Positions 1 to 8,733 of a stretch of 64,000 bases of DNA are shown in pieces. A program made the position numbers and the translations under genes. Each line of letters starts with the position of its first letter. Position 1 is the stretch's first letter. Source of the DNA: Fuchsiella alkaliacetigena (GTDB lineage: Bacteria > Bacillota > Halanaerobiia > Halobacteroidales > Acetohalobiaceae); the NCBI RefSeq assembly GCF_023227765.1, contig NZ_JALKBZ010000006.1:29027-93026 (forward strand), given 5' to 3'. The notes below the pieces were generated by a model, which did no database searches, had not been told where the DNA came from, and worked only from the letters and a program-made list of their open reading frames with translations.

Positions 1-2
1 AA

Positions 3-2114
3 TTAAAAGAAGATCAGCCGGGTAAGTATCAACAGTATAAAAAGATAGGCTTAATTAGTGGAAAAGGAAATTTTCTGGGTAATGATAGGATAGTAATTCC
101 TATTTGGCAGCACAGTAGACCAGTTTACTACATACTTTGGGACTGGAACGGTACTGAAGCTAAAGACTTTAAATATCTTAATCCGGCTGGCTTAGATATA
201 CCTGATTTTATTTGCTATCAGAATGGTAACTCAGAGCTTTGGGTAGTAGAAGGTGTTTTTGATTTTTTCAGCATGATAGCAGCTAATAAAAGTGTAGCTG
301 TTGCCTTTGGGGTGAATAATACGAGTGGAATTATTGATAGGTTGCAGAAGATTAAGGATAAGTTGGTTTATGTAGCCTTTGATAATGACGAAGCAGGACA
401 GGCTGGAGCAGCTAAGATAGTGAAGACAGTAGGAAGAGCAGAAAAGATAGATCTGCCAGCTAAAAAAGATATAAATGACTTATTGCAAGAATGTAATGGT
501 AACATTGATTCCTTTAACCGAAAATTAGCAGGTTTAAAATGGCCTGATCCGTTACCATTTACTAATTATAAAGTAGAGGAATTAGCTCCAGCTGTATTAC
601 CCGAGTGGTTAAGGGACTTTGTAGAAAGTGTAGCTGAGTTTACTCAAACACCGGTAAGTATGGCTATTATGTTAGTTTTATCAGCTCTAGGGACTGCTTT
701 AGCTAATAAAGGAGAAGTTGAGATTAAGAGAGGGTACACGGAGCCACTAAATATTTGGACTTGCTCAGTTTTACCTACAGGTAGCCGGAAGAGTCCAGTA
801 TTTAGTAAGGTAACTGAGCCTATTGAAGAGTATGAGAAGCGGAAAACAGAAGAAATTGCACCTGAGAAGGAAAGTGCTGAAAGAAGGAAAGATCTTTTAA
901 AGGAAAGGATTAAGAATTTAGAAAAGCAGGTAGTTAATACAGACGATGAAGGGCAGAGAATAAATATTTTTAATAATATAGATAATTTAGCAGATGAAGT
1001 TAGGGACTTTGAAGTGCCTAGCATACCGATATTATTTGCAGATGATGTTACTACAGAAAGCTTAGCTCAATTAATGGCTAATAATTTTGGTAGATTCGCA
1101 GTTTTAAGTCCAGAAGGAGATATATTTAAGATAATGGGCGGATTGTATAGTAGAAAGGTTAATCTTAATAACTATAAGAAGGGCTGGACTGGTAAAGAAA
1201 CAATTAAAGAAGGAAGAATGGGCCGTAAAGGAGTGAGAATTAGCAAGCCTGCTTTGACTATGGGCTTGACGGTACAACCTACAACAATTAGGGATTTAGA
1301 GAGCAAAAATATATTTAGAGGTGAAGGATTACTGGCTCGCTTTCTCTACATTATGCCTGATAGTTTAATAGGGAATAGGAAGTCTGTATTTGATGTAGCT
1401 GAGTTAGATAAGTTAGCAGAGAGTAGATATAAGAAAGGAATGCAAGCTCTACTTAATAGCAAACCTGAAAAAGAAGAAGGTGAAGAATGGGAACAACATA
1501 AAATTAAACTAAGCACTGAAGCTAAAACACTATTACATAAATTTAGCATTGAAGTTGAAAAAGAACTTAGAGAAGATGGCAGGCTTTATAATATAAGAGA
1601 TTGGGGTAATAAGCTTACAGGTAATGTAGTAAGAATAGCTGGATTATTACATTTAGCCGCTCAAGTAGACGCTAAAAAGGGGGAAGTTAAAGAACTATGG
1701 GATAAACCTTTAAGTGGTGAAGCAATGCTGGCAGCAGTTAGTTTAGGCAGAAAATTAATGCAGCACGCTTTAAAGGTATTTAGCTTATTAGATGTAGATC
1801 CGGAGATTGAATTAGCTAGGTATGTATTGAAAAGGATTAAAGATGGAAAGGAAAAAGAGGCAGTTGGAGAATTGCCAAAAAATAAAGATGAACTAGATAG
1901 AGCTGCTCTATATAAGCTAACTAGAGATAAGAAAGATATTAAAAAACCTGATGACTTAGAAAAGCCATTAAAATTATTAACGGAACTAAATTATATCAGA
2001 CTTCAAGAAAGAAAAGGGAGGCTTACAGATCTGATAAAATTAAATCCTAAGTCTAGCACACTTAACGCACTTAGCGCACTTAAGGGAAAAGAAACAGAAA
2101 TTATAGAAGTATAA
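3..2114 (+). CDS. Phage/plasmid-type primase-helicase (Toprim + DUF3987), 5' end outside window
   Basis: The frame is open from base 3, so the gene starts left of the window; the first ATG in view (273) is internal. The visible part is 703 residues. The N-terminal part is a DnaG-like Toprim fold: VVEGVFDFF carries the catalytic-Glu motif (bases about 243-270) and AFDNDEAGQAG the DxD motif. The rest resembles the DUF3987 helicase/primase family of phages and plasmids, with a P-loop-like LPTGSRKSP and an acidic FADDVT segment. It probably primes and unwinds DNA during replication of a phage or integrative element. The three genes downstream have the same phage flavour. The last codons (SSTLNALSALKG) are encoded by iteron-like repeats. 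Confidence 0.8.
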   Translation, partial: LKEDQPGKYQQYKKIGLISGKGNFLGNDRIVIPIWQHSRPVYYILWDWNGTEAKDFKYLNPAGLDIPDFICYQNGNSELWVVEGVFDFFSMIAANKSVAVAFGVNNTSGIIDRLQKIKDKLVYVAFDNDEAGQAGAAKIVKTVGRAEKIDLPAKKDINDLLQECNGNIDSFNRKLAGLKWPDPLPFTNYKVEELAPAVLPEWLRDFVESVAEFTQTPVSMAIMLVLSALGTALANKGEVEIKRGYTEPLNIWTCSVLPTGSRKSPVFSKVTEPIEEYEKRKTEEIAPEKESAERRKDLLKERIKNLEKQVVNTDDEGQRINIFNNIDNLADEVRDFEVPSIPILFADDVTTESLAQLMANNFGRFAVLSPEGDIFKIMGGLYSRKVNLNNYKKGWTGKETIKEGRMGRKGVRISKPALTMGLTVQPTTIRDLESKNIFRGEGLLARFLYIMPDSLIGNRKSVFDVAELDKLAESRYKKGMQALLNSKPEKEEGEEWEQHKIKLSTEAKTLLHKFSIEVEKELREDGRLYNIRDWGNKLTGNVVRIAGLLHLAAQVDAKKGEVKELWDKPLSGEAMLAAVSLGRKLMQHALKVFSLLDVDPEIELARYVLKRIKDGKEKEAVGELPKNKDELDRAALYKLTRDKKDIKKPDDLEKPLKLLTELNYIRLQERKGRLTDLIKLNPKSSTLNALSALKGKETEIIEV

Positions 2115-2184
2115 TATACAGTATAGTGGCGCATTTTTAAAAAATAGTTTATAAGCAAAGTGCGTAAAGTGCGTTAAATGCGTA
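2056..2184. repeat. Iteron-like repeats in inverted orientation around the end of the primase gene
   Basis: At 2056-2084 three imperfect tandem copies of a CGCACTTA-type octamer sit inside the last primase codons. At 2157-2184 three copies in the opposite orientation (AAAGTGCGT, AAAGTGCGT, AAATGCGT) sit in the intergenic gap. The two clusters face each other across about 70 bp of AT-rich DNA. The arrangement resembles initiator-binding iterons of a phage or plasmid replication origin, or an autoregulatory site. The repeats are visible; the function is inferred. Confidence 0.5.
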
Positions 2185-2208
2185 TATATTTAGGCTGAAA
2201 ATAAGGCG

Positions 2209-2727
2209 GTGATTACAATTAAAGCTCAGCAGATTATTCAACAGGCAGATAGTAAAGGGATAAAACTCCAACTTAATAACGGCAATATCAAGTGTGAAGC
2301 TCCCAAAGAATTTATAACACAGGAATTTATATCTGCTTTAAAAGAAAATAAAGCTGAGGTTATAGAGGTATTGAAGCAGCTACAAGATCCGCGGTCAGAC
2401 TTAGAGGAAGATTCTAAGTTGTGGGCCTTATTACTAAAAACAGCTTACGCTTATGATGAAATGACTCACGGTACCTTGCACGGCTTTAGATGTGGTGGTG
2501 CAAAATTGGAGCTGGAAAAGGGGAGATTAGAGTTAAAGCCTAGATATGGCCCAGATACTGATTACAGCTGGCAGACTGAAAAGGGATGGTTTAGAGATCG
2601 CAAAGAATGGTTACTACCTTTAGCTGAGGAGATTAAAGAAGTATTCACCAAGACTAGTAAGGAGTTGAAGCAAAATGTTAGCAGTACAGAACAAACTACC
2701 TTACCGCTATATGAAAACAGAACTTAG
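2209..2727 (+). CDS. TubC_N docking-domain-like phage protein
   Basis: The N-terminal 60 residues (IQQADSKGIKLQLNNGN...ALKENKAEVIEVL) resemble the TubC N-terminal docking domain, which is common in small phage proteins next to DUF3987 primases. The remainder has an aromatic, charged segment (PDTDYSWQTEKGWFRDR) of unknown function. The start is uncertain. GTG 2209 lies inside the Shine-Dalgarno-like AAGGCGGTG, whereas ATT 2218 sits at the right distance behind it, exactly as TTG 3266 does in the gene two positions downstream. The true start may therefore be a rare ATT. The 3' end overlaps the nuclease gene by 53 bp. The role is probably replication-associated protein docking (inference). Confidence 0.55.
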   Translation: MITIKAQQIIQQADSKGIKLQLNNGNIKCEAPKEFITQEFISALKENKAEVIEVLKQLQDPRSDLEEDSKLWALLLKTAYAYDEMTHGTLHGFRCGGAKLELEKGRLELKPRYGPDTDYSWQTEKGWFRDRKEWLLPLAEEIKEVFTKTSKELKQNVSSTEQTTLPLYENRT

Positions 2728-3223
2728 GCAACTACTTAAGTCTATGACTATATTGGTAGATACTCAGGAACAAAAAAATAAACATATTACACTTTATTTA
2801 AGTAAGCATAATACTCCTTTTAAGAGCAAGAAGTTAGAGTTTGGAGATTATTCAATGATGTTACCAGCTAACGAAGAATTGGGGATAATTAGGGATATTT
2901 ATTTTGACAATCAAATTGCAATAGAACGTAAATCTAATTTAGAAGAGCTAAGCAATAATCTGACCCAGGGAAGAACTCAGTTTGAAAATGAGCTAATCCG
3001 GGCCAGCAACTCAAAACTTATTCTTTTAATTGAAGATGCCCGAGCTTATGAAAAAATACTAAATCATAACTATAACACTAAGTACAAACCTAAAAGCTTT
3101 CTGGGTAGTCTTATGGCTTTTCAAGCTAGATATGACATAGATATTCAATTTCTGAACTCCAGTTATTCCGGTAATTTTATCAGGTGGACTTTTTATTATT
3201 GGCTTAGAGAGTTTTTGAAATAG
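2675..3223 (+). CDS. ERCC4-type nuclease of phage origin
   Basis: A 182-residue protein with the ERCC4/XPF nuclease signature in order: ILVDTQEQ (first acidic motif), LEFGDYSM (GDY motif), IERKSNLEEL (the ERKx3D-like catalytic motif, here ERKSNLEE), then GRTQFENEL. Family knowledge: these metal-dependent nucleases cut branched or flap DNA, and phage copies work in replication or recombination. ATG 2675 is preceded by AAGGAG at 2659-2664 and is preferred over ATG 2711, which has no binding site. The gene overlaps its upstream neighbour by 53 bp, typical of tightly packed phage genes. Confidence 0.75.
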   Translation: MLAVQNKLPYRYMKTELRQLLKSMTILVDTQEQKNKHITLYLSKHNTPFKSKKLEFGDYSMMLPANEELGIIRDIYFDNQIAIERKSNLEELSNNLTQGRTQFENELIRASNSKLILLIEDARAYEKILNHNYNTKYKPKSFLGSLMAFQARYDIDIQFLNSSYSGNFIRWTFYYWLREFLK

Positions 3224-3265
3224 CTTGTCTAGGTTAAAAATGCTAAAGATCAGGAGGTGATTAGC

Positions 3266-3766
3266 TTGTCCAAATATAATTGGAATGAGATAAAAGCAAA
3301 GTACGAAACTGGAAATTATAGTATGGAGCAATTAGCAAATAACTATGGTTTTAACAGAGATTATGGTTATCAAAAAGCAAATAAAGAGAATTGGAAAAAA
3401 GGAAAAACTAAGAAAAAACTAAGGAAAAAAACTACTAAAAAGATTTTAGATCAGGAAGCAGACCGGGAAGTGAAACTTAGGAATATATATAATGATGTAT
3501 TAAATAGTATTCGTGATGAATTGGTAGAGGAGTTATTTAGTGAAAACTGTAGCTTTGATAGATTGAAGCAGCTTAAAATTAGTAGTGAAACTTTAAGGAA
3601 TTGCCGGAAAGAGCAGTGGGAAGTTAACGAAGTTAAGGAAGTTGCGAAGAAAGTCAAACAAGAAATTGAAGTTGATAATGGACTTGCAGGTGATAAATCA
3701 GCGAAAGAAATACTTGCGGAGAAGTTAGGACAAATGGGCGAAAGACAAAATAACAGTATTAGTTAA
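3266..3766 (+). CDS. Phage-like protein with N-terminal HTH-like segment, function unknown
   Basis: A 166-residue basic protein. The first 40 residues (WNEIKAKYETGNYSMEQLANNYG) read like the resolvase/terminase-small-subunit type of helix-turn-helix. A Lys/Arg-rich stretch (KKGKTKKKLRKKTTKK) and a long charged helical region follow. Small terminase subunits have this layout, but no large terminase follows, so the assignment stays open. TTG 3266 is chosen as start because AGGAGGTGA (3252-3260) is an ideal ribosome-binding site for it; a GTG at 3257 lies inside that site. It is the last phage-type gene before the CRISPR-Cas operon. Confidence 0.55.
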   Translation: MSKYNWNEIKAKYETGNYSMEQLANNYGFNRDYGYQKANKENWKKGKTKKKLRKKTTKKILDQEADREVKLRNIYNDVLNSIRDELVEELFSENCSFDRLKQLKISSETLRNCRKEQWEVNEVKEVAKKVKQEIEVDNGLAGDKSAKEILAEKLGQMGERQNNSIS

Positions 3767-4239
3767 TACACTAATCTTAATTTTATAATAAAAGCCAGAT
3801 TTTAAATAAAATTGGCCTGCATTATTTTTAGATCAGATCTTATTTACAACCTGCTAAAAAAGTAAAACTTCTTAATATTTTTCTTTGAAAAGCTCTAAAA
3901 CACTTTGAAATACTAAAGTCCGGCCAGATCCTTGATCGGACTTCTTTCATTATGTTTTATGATAATACCATCCATTTTATTTTTTAGTATAATAGCTTGT
4001 CTAATATAATATCAGCATATTATATAATAAATAAAAAAATGAAAAATATTTGTTATTTTTGCCTCTGTATAAAGGATAATATATCTATTTGAAGAAATTA
4101 ATATTAAGAAACCTATATTAATGGGATTAGAATGTATTAATTGGATAGAAAATTAATGATTAATTATTTAAGTGGACATTACATGTCTGGATGTTTATGT
4201 TATTATTTATTTAAGATTCTTTAGTAAAGGAGAATTCAA
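3767..4239. other. 473-bp AT-rich gap between phage-type genes and the cas operon
   Basis: No convincing coding region. A hairpin at 3916-3943 (AAGTCCG...CGGACTT) followed by a short T-rich run may terminate the phage-type transcript. The DNA from about 3950 to 4220 is very AT-rich and should contain the promoter of the cas operon. Several TATAAT-like hexamers occur around 4005-4030, but no -35/-10 pair with good spacing stands out. AAAGGAGAATTC just before 4240 is the cas3 ribosome-binding site. Confidence 0.5.
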
Positions 4240-6372
4240 ATGGCTTATATAGCTCATTCTGAAAATAACCAAGGTGAATTTCATTTACTAAAAGATCATC
4301 TTCATAAAACAGCTAAAATGGTAGAGAAGTTTACTAGTAAATGGAATGCTGGTGATTTAGGATATGCTTTAGGATTAATCCATGATATTGGAAAATATAG
4401 TGATGATTTTCAAGATTATTTATTAAATGATGATAAAAAAAGTGCTGAACATAAATATTTGGGAACTATGATAGTGTTTAATCATTTTCAATTACTCTCT
4501 TTTATAGTAGCTGGTCATCATGGTGGGCTCCATAATTTTGTTGATTTAAAAAATATCAGTAAGGATTATAAAAATATTTTAGATAAGAAGAAAGAGGTTA
4601 TTAAGCGATTTGAAAATGAAATTGATAAATTGCAAAATATTGACTTTAACTTGCCTAAAAAGCAGTTTGAAGATGACAAATTAAAATATGAATTTTTTTT
4701 AAGAATGATGTATTCTGCTTTAGTTGATGCTGATTTTTTAGATACAGAGAGTCATTTTGATCCAAATAAGGCTAATTTAAGACCCCAAAAAAGCATTAGT
4801 ATTAAAAAACTTTGGGGATTATTTAAGAAAGATCAACTTCAATTAATTAACTCAGCTGAAAATACAAAAGTAAATAGAATACGTGATGATATATATAGGC
4901 AAGTTATAGCTAAAAGTAATGAAGATGAAGGCTTTTTTAGTATGACAGTCCCAACAGGCGGAGGAAAGACAAGAACCGGATTAGGATTTGCTCTTAAACA
5001 TGGAGCTCTCAATAATATGGATAGGATTATAGTAGTTATTCCTTATACAAATATAATCGAACAGACTGCTAAAGAATATAAAGAGATTTTAGGAAAGGAT
5101 AATGTTATTGAGCATCATTCTTCAATTGAAATAGAAGATGATTCAGAAAAGCATCGTTTAGCAGCAGAGAATTGGGATTTACCTATAGTTGTAACTACTT
5201 CAGTACAGTTTTTTGAAAGTTTATTTGCCTATAAACCGAGCCGTTGTCGAAAGTTACATAATTTAGCTAATTCAGTTATTATTTTTGATGAAGTACAGAC
5301 CCTGCCGCCTGAATTACTTGAACCAATCATTTGGGTATTAAAAGAACTCGTTAATCAGTATAGTTGCAGTATAGTATTTTCTACGGCTACTCAACCTGCT
5401 TTTCAAAAAAGATCTGGATTTAATGGGATAGAATCTATAGAAGAGTTAGTTGATAATCCACCTGAATTATTTTCAAAAATGAGCCGAGTAGAATATTGTG
5501 CTGAGCAGTTTGTTGAAATAATGAACTGGCAACAGGTAGCAGGTATAATGTTAGAAGAAAAACAATCTTTAGTCGTGGTTAATACTAAAGATCAAGCTGC
5601 TGAATTATATCAAGAACTAATAAATTCTACTTCAGAAGATAAAGTTTTTCATCTTTCTAATAGTATGTGTGCAGTTCATAGAAAGGATATTCTGGATAAA
5701 GTTCGCGATAGGCTTAAATTAGGACAAGCCTGTTACTTAGTTTCTACTCAGTTAATAGAGGCAGGGGTTGATATAGATTTTCCGCTTGTGCTTAGAGCAA
5801 TATCTCCTCTAGACAGTATTGTGCAGGCTGCTGGTCGTTGTAATAGAGAAGGAAAATTAGATAAAGGTAGGGTTATTATATTTGAACCAGAAGAAAATGT
5901 ATTACCTAAAGGTATATATAAGACAGCTACAGCTAGAACAGATTCTTTTCTTAAAGAGTTAAACAAAACAGATAAAAGTGATCTTTTTAAAAGATATTTT
6001 AATTCTCTTTATCGCGATATAGATTTGGATAGTAAAAATATTAATAAAGAAAGGGAATCATTTAATTATAGAGAAGTGGCACGTAGTTTCAAAATTATTC
6101 CTGATGATAGTTTTAATGTAATAATTGAAAATTATCAAGAAATAGAGGGCTATAATCCTGCTGTGATCAGAAAAAAGGGTTTTATTAGTCGAGAAGAATG
6201 GCGACTATTACAACCCTATACAGTTTCTTTAAAGAAATACCGCTTGAATGAATATTTGAAAGAGGGTTATATTTCTGAACTAATTGAGGGGGTGTATATT
6301 TGGGGAGCAAAGTATGATCAAGACTTAGGGATTAAAGTTGATAATTATGAGGCAGATAGTTTAACGGTATAA
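4240..6372 (+). CDS. cas3: CRISPR-associated helicase-nuclease Cas3 (type I-C, HD + helicase)
   Basis: A 710-residue effector nuclease-helicase that degrades DNA marked by the Cascade complex. The N-terminal HD nuclease shows LIHDIGK with H48-D49 and a further AGHHGG histidine pair. The helicase part has Walker A PTGGGKT (K243), IPYTNI, the DEVQ box at D350 (FDEVQTLP) and STATQPA. The C-terminal RecA lobe has STQLIEAGVDIDF and QAAGRCNREG. The length is normal for a single-chain HD-Cas3. It is the first gene of a seven-gene cas operon and is followed 28 bp later by cas5. Confidence 0.96.
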   Translation: MAYIAHSENNQGEFHLLKDHLHKTAKMVEKFTSKWNAGDLGYALGLIHDIGKYSDDFQDYLLNDDKKSAEHKYLGTMIVFNHFQLLSFIVAGHHGGLHNFVDLKNISKDYKNILDKKKEVIKRFENEIDKLQNIDFNLPKKQFEDDKLKYEFFLRMMYSALVDADFLDTESHFDPNKANLRPQKSISIKKLWGLFKKDQLQLINSAENTKVNRIRDDIYRQVIAKSNEDEGFFSMTVPTGGGKTRTGLGFALKHGALNNMDRIIVVIPYTNIIEQTAKEYKEILGKDNVIEHHSSIEIEDDSEKHRLAAENWDLPIVVTTSVQFFESLFAYKPSRCRKLHNLANSVIIFDEVQTLPPELLEPIIWVLKELVNQYSCSIVFSTATQPAFQKRSGFNGIESIEELVDNPPELFSKMSRVEYCAEQFVEIMNWQQVAGIMLEEKQSLVVVNTKDQAAELYQELINSTSEDKVFHLSNSMCAVHRKDILDKVRDRLKLGQACYLVSTQLIEAGVDIDFPLVLRAISPLDSIVQAAGRCNREGKLDKGRVIIFEPEENVLPKGIYKTATARTDSFLKELNKTDKSDLFKRYFNSLYRDIDLDSKNINKERESFNYREVARSFKIIPDDSFNVIIENYQEIEGYNPAVIRKKGFISREEWRLLQPYTVSLKKYRLNEYLKEGYISELIEGVYIWGAKYDQDLGIKVDNYEADSLTV

Positions 6373-6400
6373 TATTAGCAATTACAGGAGGTGGTTTTGA

Positions 6401-7081
6401 ATGTCTAATCATTTTTCATTTCCTCCTTTGGAAGTGAAGGTTTGGGGTGATTTAGCCTGTTTTACTAGACCGGATATGAAGGTGGAAAGAATGTCTTATC
6501 GAGTTATGACTCCTTCGGCAGCTAGAGGTATTCTGGAGTCTATTTTTTGGAAGCCGGAATTTAGGTGGGTAATCAGAGAGATCAAAGTTTTGAATCCAAT
6601 TAGGCATATTTCTATTAGAAGGAATGAAATAAAAAGAAAAATTCCAGCTGACTCTGCAAAAAGCTGGATGAAAAATAACGAAAGAACAGATAGATATTTT
6701 GCAGATGTTGATAGAACGCAGCGTAATACTTTAGGTTTAAAAAATGTTGCCTATATTATTTCGGCTAATCTAAAGCTTAAAGACTATGCTAGCAATGAAC
6801 ATCCTGCTAAATACAGGGATCAATTTAGGCGTAGAGTAAAAAAAGGTGAGTGTTATAGCAGGCCTTATCTGGGTTGTCGAGAGTTTGTGGCTTATTTTGC
6901 TTCGCCTGATGGAACCGAAAAAACTATTAATTTAAGTGAAGATATAGGACGAATGTTATTTGATATTGATTTTGAAAATGAAGATAAGAAAGTGCCACAT
7001 TTTTTTCAAGGCAGAATTGAGAATGGAGTATTAAAGGTTCCTTTACAAAAGTATGAAGAGGTCTGGGGGATTTCATTATGA
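6401..7081 (+). CDS. cas5c: Cas5c (Cas5d) pre-crRNA endonuclease
   Basis: A 226-residue type I-C Cas5. The diagnostic N-terminus (PLEVKVWGDLACFTRPDMKVER) and MTPSAARGILESIFWKPE match the Cas5d/Csd family. In type I-C systems Cas5 replaces Cas6: it cleaves the repeat RNA, stays on the 5' handle and sits in Cascade. No cas6 is present here, as expected. Start ATG 6401 follows AGGAGGTGG. The stop overlaps the cas8c start as ATGA, so the two are translationally coupled. Confidence 0.95.
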   Translation: MSNHFSFPPLEVKVWGDLACFTRPDMKVERMSYRVMTPSAARGILESIFWKPEFRWVIREIKVLNPIRHISIRRNEIKRKIPADSAKSWMKNNERTDRYFADVDRTQRNTLGLKNVAYIISANLKLKDYASNEHPAKYRDQFRRRVKKGECYSRPYLGCREFVAYFASPDGTEKTINLSEDIGRMLFDIDFENEDKKVPHFFQGRIENGVLKVPLQKYEEVWGISL

Positions 7082-8730
7082 TTTTAGAAGAATTATGTAA
7101 GTATGCTGCAAGAATCAAAGATTTTCCGCCACTCCATTTTGAACGTAAAGAACTGGATTGGATATTAGAAATTGATAGCAGAGAAGATTATAAATTTATT
7201 CCCCTTGATAATGAGACCAGTAAAGAGTTTTTAATGGCTGCTAATCTAATTACTCGTTCTGGAAGAGCAGTAAGACCAAGATTATTAGCAGATAAAGTTG
7301 GTTATGTATTAGGTGATATAGAAAATAGTCAAGATGAAATGAGTTCTTTTAGTAAGAAGAAATTAAACTCTTTCATAAAAATAATGGAAGAATGTTATGA
7401 TGAAACTGGAGAAAAATTGTTTAAAGTATATCTAGACTTCATAGAACAGAGAGAGGAAATTGAATTTCCAGAGGAGCTTGATAATAATGATTGGATTGGA
7501 GTTAGAATTAAAGGAGAGGATCTATTAGAAAAAAGAAGCATCCAAAATTTTTGGCAGAATAAGCAAGAAAAACAAGCGACTGAGAGAACGGATTTGGTTA
7601 GTGAATGTATGGTTTGTGGTAAAGAAAAAGCTATAGCAGATAGGCATCCTGAAAAATTAAAAATCCCAGGTGGTCATGGAAGTGGTAATCCCTTAATATC
7701 TGCTAATGAAGATGGTTTTGAATCTTATGGTTTGGAAGCTTCTTTTATTGCACCGGTTTGTTTTGATTGTGCTATGCTTTATGGAAAAGGTGGGAATAAG
7801 CTATTAAAAGATAAACAACATCGTCTTTTTGTAGGTAATGTAATTTATTTATTTTGGACAAAAAATGATGTAGAGTCAAGTATAGCTTCTATCATTAGTG
7901 ATCCTGCCCCAGAAGAGGTTAGAAGCTATATTAACTCTTATCGAAGAGGTAAATATAATGAATTAGATAAAGAAGAGTTTTATTTACTTGCTTTGAGTGC
8001 TAATCAAAGTCGAGTAGTAATTAGAGATTGGTTAGTTTCAACTCTGGAAAATATTAGTCAAAATATAGTTAATTATTTTTCAGAAATGAGAATATTTAAT
8101 CCTAACTATGAAGAAAAAACTAGATATTATAGTTTGAATTATCTTAGTTCTGTTACTGCTTTTAAAAATGATGATGTGATACCGATAGTTGCTGAGTCAT
8201 TGGCTGCGTTTGCTCTTAAAGGTAGTCCGATATTGCCTGCTGTACTTTATAAGACTTTAGAAAGAGTTAAGGCTGAGGGAGTGAATACTCCTCGGGCCTC
8301 ATTACTTAAAATGTTTTTTAATTCTCAACCAGGAGGTGAAATTAAAGTGGAGGAAAAGCTAGATAAAACTCAGAAAAACCATGCTTACTTATGTGGAAGG
8401 TTATTTGCGGTGATTGAGCAGATTCAAAAAAAAGCTTTACCAGGTATCAAGTCTACTATAGTTGACCGCTTCTATGGAACAGCTTCAGCTTCACCAGCAG
8501 CTGTTTTTGGAAATTTAATTAGAAAGGCTCAACATCACTTAGCTAAGTTAAGAAAGGATAGTAATAAACGAGGTATCTATGTTAATTTGCAAAAAGAGAT
8601 GGAAGAAATAATGATGGAACTTTCAGACTTTCCAAATGTACTTAGTTTGAAGGAGCAGGGATTATTTGCCCTTGGTTATTATCAGCAAAAGGCTTATAGA
8701 CCAGAAAAGAAATCTGATAAGGAGGAGTAA
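7078..8730 (+). CDS. cas8c: Cas8c (Csd1) large subunit of type I-C Cascade
   Basis: A 550-residue protein starting MILEELCKYAARIKD, typical of Csd1/Cas8c. This subunit recognises the PAM and holds the non-target strand. A CxxC...CxxC pair (CMVCGKEK and CFDCAMLYGKGG, residues about 178-238) may bind zinc. YFSEMRIF and YYSLNYLSSVTAF match conserved Csd1 blocks. A small Cas11c product is often translated from the 3' part of cas8c. An internal AACCAGGAGGTGAAATTAAA near 8328 is followed by GTG at 8347 and would be a candidate internal start. Confidence 0.94.
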   Translation: MILEELCKYAARIKDFPPLHFERKELDWILEIDSREDYKFIPLDNETSKEFLMAANLITRSGRAVRPRLLADKVGYVLGDIENSQDEMSSFSKKKLNSFIKIMEECYDETGEKLFKVYLDFIEQREEIEFPEELDNNDWIGVRIKGEDLLEKRSIQNFWQNKQEKQATERTDLVSECMVCGKEKAIADRHPEKLKIPGGHGSGNPLISANEDGFESYGLEASFIAPVCFDCAMLYGKGGNKLLKDKQHRLFVGNVIYLFWTKNDVESSIASIISDPAPEEVRSYINSYRRGKYNELDKEEFYLLALSANQSRVVIRDWLVSTLENISQNIVNYFSEMRIFNPNYEEKTRYYSLNYLSSVTAFKNDDVIPIVAESLAAFALKGSPILPAVLYKTLERVKAEGVNTPRASLLKMFFNSQPGGEIKVEEKLDKTQKNHAYLCGRLFAVIEQIQKKALPGIKSTIVDRFYGTASASPAAVFGNLIRKAQHHLAKLRKDSNKRGIYVNLQKEMEEIMMELSDFPNVLSLKEQGLFALGYYQQKAYRPEKKSDKEE

Positions 8731-8733
8731 TTT

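Noticed and set aside
644..1024. Minus-strand frame of 126 codons inside the primase gene
   Set aside because: Shadow of the + strand coding region with low-complexity Ser/Leu content and no ribosome site.
3257..3265. GTG 3257, TTG 53949 and GTG 39115 as gene starts
   Set aside because: Each lies inside the Shine-Dalgarno sequence of a better-placed start codon 9-15 bases downstream (3266, 53964 and 39124).
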